A stretch of DNA of 64,000 bases, from NCBI RefSeq assembly GCF_005771535.1, contig NZ_VANU01000001.1, positions 682,001-746,000 on the forward strand. Reading direction: 5' to 3'. Position numbers and translations under genes: made by a program. This stretch comes from Arcobacter arenosus. GTDB lineage: Bacteria; Campylobacterota; Campylobacteria; Campylobacterales; Arcobacteraceae. Below, piece after piece: positions 1 to 9,205 of this stretch (positions within the stretch are counted from its first letter, which is position 1; each line of letters opens with the position of its first letter). The notes below the pieces were generated by a model. It worked only from the letters and a program-made list of their open reading frames with translations. It did no database searches and was not told the origin of the DNA.

Positions 1-473
1 ATTACTGCAATATCTTGCATAATCAAAATTCCAAGAACCCTTTGTCCATGTCTTTTTTTAATATCATTTGTCTCATTATAAGTTTTTAATACAATTGCCG
101 TTGAAGATAAAGATAAAGCTGCACCTATAATAAGTGAAGTTTGAAAATCAAAACCTAAAACATACTGACAAATAATTACCACAAAGGCTGTAGTTACAAA
201 TATTTGTAATGAACCAGTAAAGAAAACCTCTTTTCTCATCCTTTTTAAATGTTCAATTGAAAACTCTAAACCAATTGTAAACATTAGAAAAACAACACCA
301 AATTCAGCAATCTCTTTTAAGGTATAATTATTAACTGCTTCATGCAAGTTAAAAACATAAGCTATTATTGTACCTGTAACTATATATCCTATAATTGTAG
401 GTAAATGAAACTTCTTTAATATGATATTTACTACTATTGCAATTAGTAGTGTTGAAACTATAATCCCTAACAT
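1..473 (-). CDS. Kef-type cation/proton antiporter (CPA2), N-terminal part
   Basis: The reading frame is open to the left edge, so only about 157 N-terminal residues are present. The translation begins MLGIIVSTLLIAIVVNIILK, followed by a second hydrophobic helix (LPTIIGYIVTGTIIAYVF) and a third containing LMFTIGLEFS, the usual start of the sodium/hydrogen exchanger fold of Kef/CPA2 proteins. Such proteins exchange K+ or Na+ for H+ across the inner membrane. A later helix reads LSLSSTAIVLK, also typical of CPA2. The ATG at 473 lies 8 nt after the stop of the upstream helicase gene, so it is probably the last gene seen of the long minus-strand transcript. Whether a C-terminal TrkA-N (RCK) domain follows cannot be seen. 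Confidence 0.85.
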   Translation of the reverse strand, partial: MLGIIVSTLLIAIVVNIILKKFHLPTIIGYIVTGTIIAYVFNLHEAVNNYTLKEIAEFGVVFLMFTIGLEFSIEHLKRMRKEVFFTGSLQIFVTTAFVVIICQYVLGFDFQTSLIIGAALSLSSTAIVLKTYNETNDIKKRHGQRVLGILIMQDIAV

Positions 474-481
474 CTTTATCC

Positions 482-2593
482 CTATAGATAATGCATTTGT
501 TTGTAACCCTCAACTCTTTTTTTATAAGCTGAGTTCAACATTGCATTTTTATTATCAAGAAAATCTATTGCTAAACACTCTTGATTTCCTCTACCTATTC
601 TTCCTAAATACTGAACCAATCTTCCATAATAAGAGATTGGCGTAGCAAAAATAATCGTATTTAGATGGGGAAAATCTATCCCCTCCCCAAAATAAGAAGT
701 TGTAGCTAAAATAAGAGCACTTTTATCAACTAAAGCCATCTTTTCTTCTTGCTCTTTTTTATTTAAACTTCCATGAATAGAAACAAAATCTAAGCCCTCT
801 TCTAAAAGCTTACTTTCTAAAATATTTATATGCTCAATTCTATCAGTTAAAACTAAAATTTTTCTGTTTTTATTTATTTTTATTTGATCAATTAAAAGAT
901 TATTTCTTTTTTCATCCCTTGAAAGCTCATTTATTAACTCTGCATATGTATCAGCAGTACTTTCAAAATCTGTTCGTATTATTTCTAATTTATTTTTAAA
1001 AGTTCTTTTTTTCTTATGCTCATAGGCTATTTCACCTAACTGTTCAATTAAAATTGGATCAAGACCATCTTTTCTTTTAGGTGTAGCACTTAAACCTAAA
1101 ATATATTTTCCAAAAAACTGCTTTACAATTTGCTCAAAGGTTATTGCAGGGATATGGTGACATTCATCAACAATTACAAAAGAGTAGTTATTTATCACAT
1201 CTGTGTTGTTTTTTAAACTTTGCATCGTTGCAACATCTAAATTGCCATTTAGTTTGTTTTTCCCTTTACCTAAATAACCTATATCTTTTTTTGTATAGCC
1301 AAAATAATCAACAAATCTATCAATCCATTGGGTAAGCAACATGTTTTTATTTACAATAATAAGTGTTTTACAAGCTCTTAATTCAAACATTTTTGCCCCA
1401 AGAAGTGTTTTCCCAAAACCTGGAGGTGCGACACAAATAGAAAAATCTTTTTTACTTATCTCTTTAATTGCTTTTTTTTGCTCATCTCTTAGTTCAAATT
1501 TTATCTTTTTTGTTTCAATTTTTTCAAATTGTGTTTTATTTTCTATTATAAAATTTGCATTATTTTCTTCTAAAAACTCTTTTACCTTATAAACTAAACC
1601 CCTAGGAAGTTTTAAATAAACATCATCTTCTTCAAAGCTTTTTATTTGTCTAGGAGTGTTATATAAAGGTTTCCTAAGACTTAATAAAACTTTTATTTGT
1701 GGATTATCAAATGTTGCAAAACTTTTTAATTTGTTAATTAAACTTTTTGATAAATTTTTAGTTGGGATATAAACAAAGTCATAAAGTTTGATTTGTAATT
1801 TAAAACTTGGAAACTCTATATCTTCAAACATATAACTTGTACTATTTACAGTTTTAAAATTAACATATTTTAAAACTGTGTCTTTACTAACTTTTTTTAC
1901 TCTTTGTAAAATTTCCCATTGGTCTTTATATACTGTTTTTGTTTGTGGGTTAAAAAAAAGTGTTTTATTCTCTTGTCTAAATTTTAAATGTAAAGGTAAC
2001 TCTACATAATCACCTAAATTAGCATTTGTAACAAACTCATTATTGGGTAAAATTCTTGCACTAATATGTGCTTTTTTTAAAATATATTCAGCAAAGTTTT
2101 TTACATTTTTTGTTTCGATTTTCTCTTCAAAAAATATCCATAAAAAGCAAGACTTGTAAGAGCTATATTCAAATAGAAAATTTGTTTTTAACATAGAAAA
2201 AGTCTCTAAAATCTTTGATATATCATTTTCTAAAATTTCAAAGACCACATACTTTGATTTGTTTTCACTATCAACTAAATAAGAAGCTAATTGTATTTGT
2301 CCCCTTAAATGGCTTTCTATATCTTTATTTGAAATAGGGATATAGTCATTTCCTTTAAAGGTTCTTGTAACTGGATAAAAACTTTGTTTTTGTCCATCTT
2401 TACTTATCCATTTTTTTGCAAAAATATCTTCTCTATTTATAAATAAAGTTTTAAAAAGTTCAATCTTTTCAAATTTGTTTAATTGCCTTGTAGGTTTATT
2501 TTCTTGTAGTTGTTGTTCAAGAAGCTTTATCTCTTCTTCTATTTTTTGTTTCTGAGAATAAAGCTTTTTTAATTTTTCATGAATTTTGATCAT
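482..2593 (-). CDS. DEAD/DEAH helicase with degenerate TOTE-type AEP primase domain
   Basis: 703 residues. A coiled coil (about 1-35) precedes a region that resembles the primase domain of TOTE conflict-system proteins (about 42-235): NREDIFAKKW (53-62), LWIFFEE (151-157), ELPL and KDQW (223-226). Next comes a superfamily 2 helicase with APPGFGKT (389-396), DECHH (476-480), SATPKR (502-507), a GEGID-type motif near 636-640 and QYLGRIGRG (661-669), so it is probably an ATP-dependent helicase. Where TOTE primases carry the metal-binding DFD, this protein reads F-E-I (118-120), and where they have a nucleotide-binding His before VWIFF it has Phe (150). The zinc-binding Cys cluster and any C-terminal nuclease are absent. 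The primase part is therefore probably inactive. It overlaps the bactofilin gene by 17 nt. Confidence 0.85.
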   Translation of the reverse strand: MIKIHEKLKKLYSQKQKIEEEIKLLEQQLQENKPTRQLNKFEKIELFKTLFINREDIFAKKWISKDGQKQSFYPVTRTFKGNDYIPISNKDIESHLRGQIQLASYLVDSENKSKYVVFEILENDISKILETFSMLKTNFLFEYSSYKSCFLWIFFEEKIETKNVKNFAEYILKKAHISARILPNNEFVTNANLGDYVELPLHLKFRQENKTLFFNPQTKTVYKDQWEILQRVKKVSKDTVLKYVNFKTVNSTSYMFEDIEFPSFKLQIKLYDFVYIPTKNLSKSLINKLKSFATFDNPQIKVLLSLRKPLYNTPRQIKSFEEDDVYLKLPRGLVYKVKEFLEENNANFIIENKTQFEKIETKKIKFELRDEQKKAIKEISKKDFSICVAPPGFGKTLLGAKMFELRACKTLIIVNKNMLLTQWIDRFVDYFGYTKKDIGYLGKGKNKLNGNLDVATMQSLKNNTDVINNYSFVIVDECHHIPAITFEQIVKQFFGKYILGLSATPKRKDGLDPILIEQLGEIAYEHKKKRTFKNKLEIIRTDFESTADTYAELINELSRDEKRNNLLIDQIKINKNRKILVLTDRIEHINILESKLLEEGLDFVSIHGSLNKKEQEEKMALVDKSALILATTSYFGEGIDFPHLNTIIFATPISYYGRLVQYLGRIGRGNQECLAIDFLDNKNAMLNSAYKKRVEGYKQMHYL

Positions 2594-3020
2594 GCTTAAT
2601 TTGGTGAGCTGGAGTTAATATAATATTATTGATTTTATTTTCAACTTCATCATATCTACTTTCAAGTTTAGAACCTTTTCTAATACCTTGTCCTTCAAAC
2701 TTTCCATTTTCTTCTATAATTAATTCATTGTATTTCATATTACCAATCACTTTACCCTCAGGTAAAATTTGTACCTCATTACAATCAATCTTTCCATCAA
2801 GAAGCCCACTTACAATTAAGTTATTAGCTTTTATATCACCAATTACTTCACCTGTTTTACCAATTGAAATTAAATCAGCTTCAAGGATTACACCCTCAAA
2901 TTTTCCATCAATATGAACACTTCCTTCAGTGGTAATTCCACCAATAATACATGTCCCCTGTGCTATAACTGTTGCACCATTCTGTACTGTTCGTTTATTA
3001 GCCTTACCAAAGATTCCCAC
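2577..3020 (-). CDS. ccmA: bactofilin, CcmA-like cytoskeletal protein
   Basis: 147 residues. The core (about 15-120) is a run of short hydrophobic beta-strands with regular glycines (GSVHIDGKFEGVI, ISIGKTGEVIGDI, LIVSGLLDGKI), the right-handed beta-helix of bactofilins, flanked by short polar tails. Bactofilins polymerise without nucleotides and position cell-wall enzymes; in Helicobacter pylori CcmA acts with Csd peptidases to set helical shape. The start is a GTG at 3020 behind GAGGAG six nt away. The gene overlaps the end of the M23 peptidase gene by 58 nt and the helicase start by 17 nt, so the genes are almost certainly co-transcribed and perhaps translationally coupled. Confidence 0.9.
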   Translation of the reverse strand: MGIFGKANKRTVQNGATVIAQGTCIIGGITTEGSVHIDGKFEGVILEADLISIGKTGEVIGDIKANNLIVSGLLDGKIDCNEVQILPEGKVIGNMKYNELIIEENGKFEGQGIRKGSKLESRYDEVENKINNIILTPAHQIKHDQNS

Positions 3021-3892
3021 TGAATTCTCCTCTCTTTTTTGAAAATTGTTTCATATGTTTTAAAATCCCATCTTATAAATTCTCTTGGATTCAATACCAT
3101 TGACCCAAATCTTATCTCATAGTGTAAATGTGGTGCTGTACTACTTCCACTATTACCACTTAAGCCTATCTCTTGATTTTTTCTTATTATATCACCAACT
3201 TTAACATTTGTCTTGTTTAAATGAGCATAAACCGTTTGAAATCCAAAATTATGTTGAATTTTAATAACTCTACCAAAACCACCTCTATCTTTTGATTGTA
3301 CAAAACTTACAACTCCATCTGCAGTTGAATAAACTGGAGTTTTTCTTTTTGCCCTTAAATCAATCCCTTTATGAAAAGTTTTTTTCTTTGTAATGGGATG
3401 AACTCTATACCCATATCTTGAAGTTATAGTTGATTCTTTTAAAGGTGCCCCACTAGGGATTGTTGTCAACATAAATAGTTTTAACTTTTCACTTATAGAT
3501 TTTAAAGTTTCTTTTGATATCTCTTCTTTTTTATCTTCTACATTTTTAAGACCAATCATCTCTTCAATATGATCAAGCTTTGAACTTAAAGCCTCAATAT
3601 CTTCAACTTTACCTTTTATTTGCATAGAATAAAATTGATTTTGAGCTTGTAGTTTTTTCTCTTTTTCATTTAGAGTTTCAATTTCAATCTCTTTTAATTC
3701 AATTTCTCTTTCTTTTTGCGTCTTTAAATCATCCATTTCTTCATTTAGTTCTTTTATAAACCAAAATGCACCTGCGATAATTAAAGTGGTAACAAGAATA
3801 ATAAGAACGATAAGTTTTTTTGCAATTTGATGAATATTAAATGCTCTTGTTCCTTTAACATCAGAAATTGTAATTATTAATCTATCTTTCAT
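2963..3892 (-). CDS. membrane-anchored M23 peptidase, Csd1-like
   Basis: About 309 residues from the chosen start. A short cytoplasmic stretch precedes one transmembrane helix (LIVLIILVTTLIIAGAFWFI), then a charged coiled coil of roughly 80 residues, then the M23 (LytM) domain with HKGIDLRA (HxxxD) and HLHYEIR (HxH) zinc ligands. It probably cuts peptidoglycan peptide crosslinks in the periplasm. Adjacency to a bactofilin mirrors csd1-ccmA of Helicobacter, which set cell curvature. An ATG at 3925 is also in frame. I prefer the ATG at 3892 (MKDRLIITIS) because it has GGGG just upstream and overlaps folC by only 11 nt rather than 44. Confidence 0.88.
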   Translation of the reverse strand: MKDRLIITISDVKGTRAFNIHQIAKKLIVLIILVTTLIIAGAFWFIKELNEEMDDLKTQKEREIELKEIEIETLNEKEKKLQAQNQFYSMQIKGKVEDIEALSSKLDHIEEMIGLKNVEDKKEEISKETLKSISEKLKLFMLTTIPSGAPLKESTITSRYGYRVHPITKKKTFHKGIDLRAKRKTPVYSTADGVVSFVQSKDRGGFGRVIKIQHNFGFQTVYAHLNKTNVKVGDIIRKNQEIGLSGNSGSSTAPHLHYEIRFGSMVLNPREFIRWDFKTYETIFKKERRIQWESLVRLINEQYRMVQQL

Positions 3893-5045
3893 TAAACCCC
3901 ATATCTTTAATAAATTTTTCCACAACTAAAAAAGAACCAAAGACTAAATATTCTTCATCTTTTTTTATTTCTAGATTATATTTTATTATTATATTCAAAT
4001 TTTTACAAATTTCTAATAAATTATTTTTATCAACTATTCTTTTATCATTAAGTTCTAGTATAGTTATTTTAGAAATTATAGGTTTCAGTATAGAAAGAAC
4101 TGTTTGAAAATCTTTATCTTTATATGAATTATAAATTAAATTTACTTTTTTATTTTCAAACTCTTTTACCAAAACTTTTGCTGCTAAAGGGTTGTGTCCT
4201 ACATCAATTGTAATATTTGGTGTAATTTTTTGACATCTTCCAAAAAGCTCAACATCATCAAAAAGTTTTGTATCAATATCAATTTTTAGTTCATTTAAAG
4301 TTTCGATTACTAAATGAAGATTTAGCTTTAAGTAGTTTGCAAATTTATTATTTAATTGATATTTGTCAAATTGTTTAACATTTTGTATAAGTATATCTTT
4401 ATCAAATTCATCTTTTAATTCTTTAACTAAACTATTTGCAACTCCATAAACTTCATCATGAATTTGATATCCAATAATCATTTTTCTATCTACTGAACGC
4501 ATCTTAGTTTTTGCAATTTGTTCAATACTATTTCCTAAAAATGCCTGATGGTCTAAATCAATTGTAGTAATTAAAGATAAATCATTTTTTACAACATTTG
4601 TTGCATCAAACTCTCCACCAAGTCCAGCTTCTAAAACAATATAATCAAAACCATCACATAAAATAAAAGCTAACAAAGTTGTATACTCAAAATATGTTAA
4701 TTTCTCTAAAAGGTTAATTGGTAAATATTTTTGTAGTTTTTTATTTGCAAAATCAAGTTCAAAATCACTTGAATCTTTACCATTTATCCATATTCTTTCA
4801 TTAAATTTTAAAATATGAGGAGAACTATAATGAAGAGTTTTATATGATTTTTTATTTAAATAGTGGGCTAAAAATCTTCCTATACTTCCCTTACCATTTG
4901 TTCCAACTATGTGGATTACGTATGGTAAGGTAATATACTTTGAGATTAGATGAAAAGATTTTTTTACAATAGAAAAATCTATCTTTTCATAATACATTGT
5001 TTTATGACTTAAAACCTCTTTTAAAGAGGCAGTTTTAAAATCCAT
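3882..5045 (-). CDS. folC: dihydrofolate synthase / folylpolyglutamate synthase
   Basis: 387 residues of the Mur-ligase fold. The ATP-binding loop is GTNGKGS near residue 48, followed by HYSSPHILKFNERIWING, the conserved substrate-side segment of FolC, and LEAGLGGEFDATNV. The enzyme adds glutamate to dihydropteroate and folates in the cytoplasm. The protein is somewhat shorter than Escherichia coli FolC (about 420 residues), with the C-terminal domain (about 270-387) trimmed but retaining DVGHNPLAA. The ATG is only 3 nt after the lptE stop codon, so translation is probably coupled. Confidence 0.93.
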   Translation of the reverse strand: MDFKTASLKEVLSHKTMYYEKIDFSIVKKSFHLISKYITLPYVIHIVGTNGKGSIGRFLAHYLNKKSYKTLHYSSPHILKFNERIWINGKDSSDFELDFANKKLQKYLPINLLEKLTYFEYTTLLAFILCDGFDYIVLEAGLGGEFDATNVVKNDLSLITTIDLDHQAFLGNSIEQIAKTKMRSVDRKMIIGYQIHDEVYGVANSLVKELKDEFDKDILIQNVKQFDKYQLNNKFANYLKLNLHLVIETLNELKIDIDTKLFDDVELFGRCQKITPNITIDVGHNPLAAKVLVKEFENKKVNLIYNSYKDKDFQTVLSILKPIISKITILELNDKRIVDKNNLLEICKNLNIIIKYNLEIKKDEEYLVFGSFLVVEKFIKDMGFNER

Positions 5046-5048
5046 TGT

Positions 5049-5558
5049 TTACTTTTTAAAAGATTGAACAGCTATAGTGGAGATTACGTCTTCTAAAGCT
5101 TCACTAGCAGCACTTTTAATCGCTTCAAATCTTCTTGTATCTGTAATAGTAGTTCCTGAATCAATTGAAAAATCATAATCCCCAGAAACGCTAAACGATT
5201 TTTTATTTAATCCATTATCATAATCTACTGCAATTTTTACAACAGCTTTATATAATTTGTTATATCCTGAATCATCATCTTGTAAAACTTGTAAAGATAC
5301 AGCTGAAAGTTTTAAATCCATAATTGTATCAGCAAGTTTTCTATCATAAACAAGTTTTGAGTCAAGTCTATGTACTAAAAGTTCATTCATAGCATCTTTT
5401 ATTAATACTGTATTTCTTGGGTCTCTTAAATCAATTATAAGATTTACAAAGATTTTTTCACCCAACTCTTTTTTTACGTATGTAGTTGATGGTTTATATC
5501 CACAAGCAGTTAAAAATAATACTAAAAAAAATGAAACTAGTAATTGACTTAACTTCAC
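5049..5558 (-). CDS. lptE: LptE-like LPS-assembly lipoprotein
   Basis: 169 residues. The N-terminus is a lipoprotein signal with lipobox LTAC (Cys19), followed by GYKPSTTYVKK, which resembles the start of mature LptE. The remainder is a small alpha/beta domain containing IKDAMNELLVHRL, as expected for this family. LptE sits in the outer membrane inside the LptD barrel and helps insert lipopolysaccharide. The start is GTG at 5558 with AAGGA five nt upstream. It lies 2 nt from the leuS stop; in many Gram-negative bacteria lptE also follows leuS, which supports the call. LptD is not in the window. Confidence 0.82.
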   Translation of the reverse strand: MKLSQLLVSFFLVLFLTACGYKPSTTYVKKELGEKIFVNLIIDLRDPRNTVLIKDAMNELLVHRLDSKLVYDRKLADTIMDLKLSAVSLQVLQDDDSGYNKLYKAVVKIAVDYDNGLNKKSFSVSGDYDFSIDSGTTITDTRRFEAIKSAASEALEDVISTIAVQSFKK

Positions 5559-5560
5559 AC

Positions 5561-8026
5561 CTATCCTTTTATAACAAGGTTAACTAATTTATTTGGAACA
5601 ACAATCTCTTTTATTATCTCTTTACCCTCTATCCATTTTGATGAATTATCTTTTGCACTTGCTAAAATTTCATCTTTTGTAGCACTTGGACTAACTTCTA
5701 TTTCACATCTTTTTTTACCATTGATTGTTACAGCAAGGATAATTGAGTCTAAAGTAAATACTTCTTCTTTTACTTCAAGTTTATCATCAAAATTCTTTCT
5801 AGCAAAAAGTTTATCTGCTAATTCCCAAGAAAGGTGAGGAATAATAGGTTCTAAAATATTTGTTAAAATATAATAACCCTCTGCCCATACAAGTTCATTA
5901 TCTTGAGCTTGAAGAGCATTCATAGCTTCCATTGATGCAGCAATTAAAGTATTAAAAGCATAAGTTTTTGCAAATACATCATTTGATTTTTCTAAGGCTT
6001 CATAAACTTTCTTTCTAGCTTCTTTCTCTTCTTTATTTAAAGTTGAATGGTCAATATTTGAGAAGTTTTTAGCAGCATCTTCACTTACATGAGAACTTCT
6101 TTCTGCAAATTTTCTAATAAATCTAAATGCTCCATCAACAGCAGAATCATTCCATTCTAACTCTTTTGTTGGTGGTGCAGCAAAAAGAATAAATAATCTT
6201 GCTGTATCTGCCCCATATTTTTCAACAATTAAATCAGGGTCTACAACATTACCTTTTGATTTAGACATTTTTGCACCATCTTTTAAAACCATACCTTGAG
6301 TAAGTAATCTTTTAAATGGCTCCCTTGAATTTGTATACTCTAAATCATTTAATACTTTTGTGAAAAATCTAGCATATAAAAGGTGTAAAATTGCATGTTC
6401 AATCCCACCAATATATTGGTCAACATCCATCCAATAATCAGAATCAGCTTGACTAATTCCCTCTTTATTCCATTTTTTTGGATTTGTTGCATATCTTAAA
6501 AAATACCAAGATGATTGAACAAAAGTATCTAGTGTATCAGTTTCTCTTATTGCATCTTTACCACAATTTGGACATTTACAATGTTTCCAAGTAGGATGTG
6601 TATCAAGGGGATTTCCTTCACCTGTAATCTCCACATCTTCTGGAAGTGCAATTGGTAAATTCTTGATTTTTTCTGGAACTAAACCACAATCATCACAATG
6701 AACAAAAGGGATTGGAGCTCCCCAGTATCTTTGTCTTGAAACACCCCAATCTCTTAATTTAAAATTGATTTGTTTTACCCCATTAGAGTTTTGTTCAAAG
6801 TGGTAAATAATAGCTTTTTTTGCTTTTGTATTTTTAAGACCTGTAAAGCTTTCAGAGTTGATTAATTCACCCTCACCTGTGTAAGCTTCTGTCATTCTTT
6901 CAATTAATCCATCTGGTCCAACAATAACTTGTTTTATTGGTAAATCATATTCTCTAGCAAATTCAAAGTCTCTTTGGTCATGAGCTGGAACTGCCATAAC
7001 AGCTCCACCACCATATGATGCTAATACAAAGTTTGCAACCCATACAGGGATTTTTTCAGCGGTTAAAGGATGGATAACATCAATCTCTAATGAAACCCCT
7101 TGCTTAGGCATAGTAGCTCTATCCCGTTCACTTACCTTTTGCATAGCTTTGATTTTATTTATTTTTTCTTCAGATAAAAGTTTATTTTCAACTATATATT
7201 TTACAATTGGGTGTTCTGGAGCTAAAGCCGAATATGAAACACCATAAATTGTATCTGGTCTTGTTGTAAATACATTATATGAAGTAAAGTTTTTATTTAA
7301 TTTATATCTTGAATCTTTTGATAAATCAAAAGTAAATTCTAAACCTTCACTTCTTCCAATCCAGTTTTCTTGCATAGTTAAAACTTGAGAAGGCCATTCT
7401 CCCTCTAAAGATTTTAAATCATCTAATAATTCTTGGGCATATTTTGTAATTGCAACATAATATCCTGGCATCTCTTTTTGCTCAACAGGTGTGTCACATC
7501 TCCAACAACAACCCTCTTCAACTTGTTCATTTGCTAAAACAGTATGACATGGTTCGCACCAATTTACAGTTGTAGATTTTCTGTATAAAAGATCTTTTTC
7601 ATACATTTTAATAATGAATTCTTGTTCCCACTTTGTATAAAGTTCGTCAGAAGTTGCAAATTCTCTAGTACTTGAAAATGAAAGACCTAAAGCCTTTAAC
7701 TCATCTCTCATATAATCTATATTTTCATAAGTCCATTTTTTTGGATGAAGTTTATGTTTAATTGCTGCATTTTCTGCTGGCATACCAAAACTATCCCAAC
7801 CAATTGGGTGTAAAACATTATAATTTGCTTTTCTAAAATATCTAGCAAAAGCATCACCTAAACAATAGTTTCTAACATGCCCCATATGAATCCTACCACT
7901 TGGGTATGGAAACATACTTAAAATATATTTTTTTTCTTTTTTATAACTATCATCTGGCTCAAAACTATTGTTTTCATTCCAATAGCTTTGCCACTTATTT
8001 TCTATATCCTTTGGATTATACTCCAT
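5561..8026 (-). CDS. leuS: leucyl-tRNA synthetase
   Basis: 821 residues, full length for the bacterial enzyme. It charges tRNA-Leu in the cytoplasm. Visible class I signatures are the HIGH motif as HMGH in [15 protein letters not shown] near residue 42 and the KMSKS loop in [12 protein letters not shown]. Between them is the large editing domain with [12 protein letters not shown]. Cys pairs (CEPCHT...CCWRCD and CDDCG...CPNCG) suggest structural zinc sites. The ATG overlaps the upstream gene stop by 1 nt (TAATG), so the two are coupled, and lptE follows directly. Confidence 0.98.
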   Translation of the reverse strand: MEYNPKDIENKWQSYWNENNSFEPDDSYKKEKKYILSMFPYPSGRIHMGHVRNYCLGDAFARYFRKANYNVLHPIGWDSFGMPAENAAIKHKLHPKKWTYENIDYMRDELKALGLSFSSTREFATSDELYTKWEQEFIIKMYEKDLLYRKSTTVNWCEPCHTVLANEQVEEGCCWRCDTPVEQKEMPGYYVAITKYAQELLDDLKSLEGEWPSQVLTMQENWIGRSEGLEFTFDLSKDSRYKLNKNFTSYNVFTTRPDTIYGVSYSALAPEHPIVKYIVENKLLSEEKINKIKAMQKVSERDRATMPKQGVSLEIDVIHPLTAEKIPVWVANFVLASYGGGAVMAVPAHDQRDFEFAREYDLPIKQVIVGPDGLIERMTEAYTGEGELINSESFTGLKNTKAKKAIIYHFEQNSNGVKQINFKLRDWGVSRQRYWGAPIPFVHCDDCGLVPEKIKNLPIALPEDVEITGEGNPLDTHPTWKHCKCPNCGKDAIRETDTLDTFVQSSWYFLRYATNPKKWNKEGISQADSDYWMDVDQYIGGIEHAILHLLYARFFTKVLNDLEYTNSREPFKRLLTQGMVLKDGAKMSKSKGNVVDPDLIVEKYGADTARLFILFAAPPTKELEWNDSAVDGAFRFIRKFAERSSHVSEDAAKNFSNIDHSTLNKEEKEARKKVYEALEKSNDVFAKTYAFNTLIAASMEAMNALQAQDNELVWAEGYYILTNILEPIIPHLSWELADKLFARKNFDDKLEVKEEVFTLDSIILAVTINGKKRCEIEVSPSATKDEILASAKDNSSKWIEGKEIIKEIVVPNKLVNLVIKG

Positions 8027-8370
8027 TAATAATCATCCTTATCTTGACTTTTTGCACTCTCAATTAAAGCTAAAGCAATTGAGAAAATATTTGCTACAAC
8101 TGCACCAATTGCAAGAGATGTAGCCATTGGTTCATCACCAATAAAAGTTAAAACCATAAATGCAGGTATAAGGTGTAAGTCTGCAACTAGTGAACTTGCA
8201 AGTAATTCTGCTGCTAGTAGATTTTTTACCCCAATTTTTAAAATTGTTGAAATTACATTTACCCCAGCTGCTAAAAATAGTGCAACAGCATTTGGCTCAT
8301 ATAAAAATCCTGCAGTAGTCGTTAAAGACATAAGTGAAAAGAATATATAAGTTACCTTACCCCAATCCAT
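8026..8370 (-). CDS. small membrane protein, DUF6394-like
   Basis: About 114 residues with three or four hydrophobic segments ([71 protein letters not shown]) and a charged C-terminus. It resembles the DUF6394 family, an uncharacterised membrane protein of Campylobacterota placed before leuS. Two ATGs are possible, at 8376 and 8370. AGAAGG abuts the first but is 6 nt from the second, so I use 8370. It is the first gene of the minus-strand transcript; a possible -10 (TAAAAT on the minus strand, 8402-8407) lies upstream. Function is unknown. Confidence 0.75.
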   Translation of the reverse strand: MDWGKVTYIFFSLMSLTTTAGFLYEPNAVALFLAAGVNVISTILKIGVKNLLAAELLASSLVADLHLIPAFMVLTFIGDEPMATSLAIGAVVANIFSIALALIESAKSQDKDDY

Positions 8371-8422
8371 GATCATCCTTCTAAAGTTTCTTTAAGGCTA
8401 GATTTTATCTAAGAAATGCTAA

Positions 8423-8446
8423 AAAATCACTTTTGAGGTGAGTTTT
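8423..8446 (-). terminator. probable terminator after the 162-residue membrane protein
   Basis: On the minus strand a short stem (AAAAC-TCAC with GTGA-TTTT, one bulged C, loop of 7 nt) runs into a T-tract. It begins at the stop codon of the gene that ends at 8445. The stem is weak, so the call is tentative. Confidence 0.4.
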
Positions 8447-8933
8447 AGTTGTCTTTAATTATATTATTGTTTTTAAGAGTTTTTATAAATTGGTAGATTA
8501 AATATAATATCACTAGTTTTAAAACAATTTCAATAATAAATATTAAACCAAACTCCAAATCAAAAAAATGAAGCGGATTTAAATTTTGAAGTAAAAAACC
8601 TAATGTAAAATCTCCTGTTAGTATAAAATATGAGGCAATAACTCCAATAAACAAGAGTCTATTAATATATACTCTATTTGTAAAAATAATATTATAAATA
8701 CAAAACCAAATAAATAAAGTAACTAATATCCCTAAAATGATTTCAGTAGTAAGAGTGTGTTCTATTTTAATTGTATATTGTGAAGAGTTTTCTATATAAA
8801 AAAACTCAATCAGTGAGGCAATTATCTCAAAAACTATAATCCATACAAAAACCAATTTCCAGTTTGTAGAATGAGCTGATGTAATCTTATCAAAACCATG
8901 TTTCACTGTTTTTAATTTGCTATTATTAGCCAT
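8445..8933 (-). CDS. four-helix membrane protein of unknown function
   Basis: 162 residues with about four membrane segments: LVFVWIIVFEIIASLIEFFY, TEIILGILVTLFIWFCIYNI, NRLLFIGVIASYFILTGDF and LIFIIEIVLKLVILYLIYQF. The ends are polar. The layout is somewhat like phosphate-starvation-inducible PsiE-type membrane proteins, but I do not see a diagnostic motif and leave it unnamed. The start at 8933 has GAGGA close upstream. It appears to be a single-gene unit with its own hairpin at the end, separate from the leuS transcript. Confidence 0.7.
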   Translation of the reverse strand: MANNSKLKTVKHGFDKITSAHSTNWKLVFVWIIVFEIIASLIEFFYIENSSQYTIKIEHTLTTEIILGILVTLFIWFCIYNIIFTNRVYINRLLFIGVIASYFILTGDFTLGFLLQNLNPLHFFDLEFGLIFIIEIVLKLVILYLIYQFIKTLKNNNIIKDN

Positions 8934-9205
8934 GATATCCTCGATAAATAATAAATATTAACAATTATATATGAACATATGTCAAGAAAAGTTTAAGAAA
9001 GTGTATGATTTATGACTTTTATTATATATTATTTAATTAAATATTTTTAATATTAAAAAATAGGCATTTTTATTAATTTAGATTTTGAGGAAAAATCTAG
9101 GCAGATAGATTATTTATAAAGGAGTTTACATAAAGTAAATGACTGAAATAAATCATCGTATCTAACGACGATTTATTCCAAAAGATGAATTAAGAAAAAT
9201 GTTTA
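8934..9205. other. 272-nt intergenic region with hairpins
   Basis: No open reading frame with a ribosome binding site is visible. It holds the secF-distal hairpin (9145-9179) and a second perfect 8-bp stem, TAGATTTT with AAAATCTA around a GAGGA loop, at 9079-9099. The 8933 gene probably has its promoter in the lower third. A small RNA is possible but nothing proves it. Confidence 0.4.
9145..9179 (-). terminator. hairpin at the end of the yajC-secDF operon
   Basis: A 15-bp stem with a 5-nt loop. On the minus strand the arms are GGAATAAATCGTCGT and ACGATGATTTATTTC; the only two imperfect pairs are G-U wobbles in that strand but A-C mismatches in the other. This fits a transcript from the minus strand ending after secF (stop at 9206). 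No strong T-tract follows, so it may act as an RNA end or stability element. Confidence 0.6.

Noticed and set aside
421-645. 74-residue plus-strand frame
   Set aside because: It is antisense to the Kef and helicase genes, both of which have clear motifs.
482-2593. A complete TOTE conflict (defence) system
   Set aside because: Only one protein is present, its primase residues are missing and no partner nuclease or defence genes are nearby.
9079-9099. Hairpin in the 8934-9205 gap as a small RNA
   Set aside because: The 8-bp stem is isolated, without a promoter or T-tract that would define an RNA gene.
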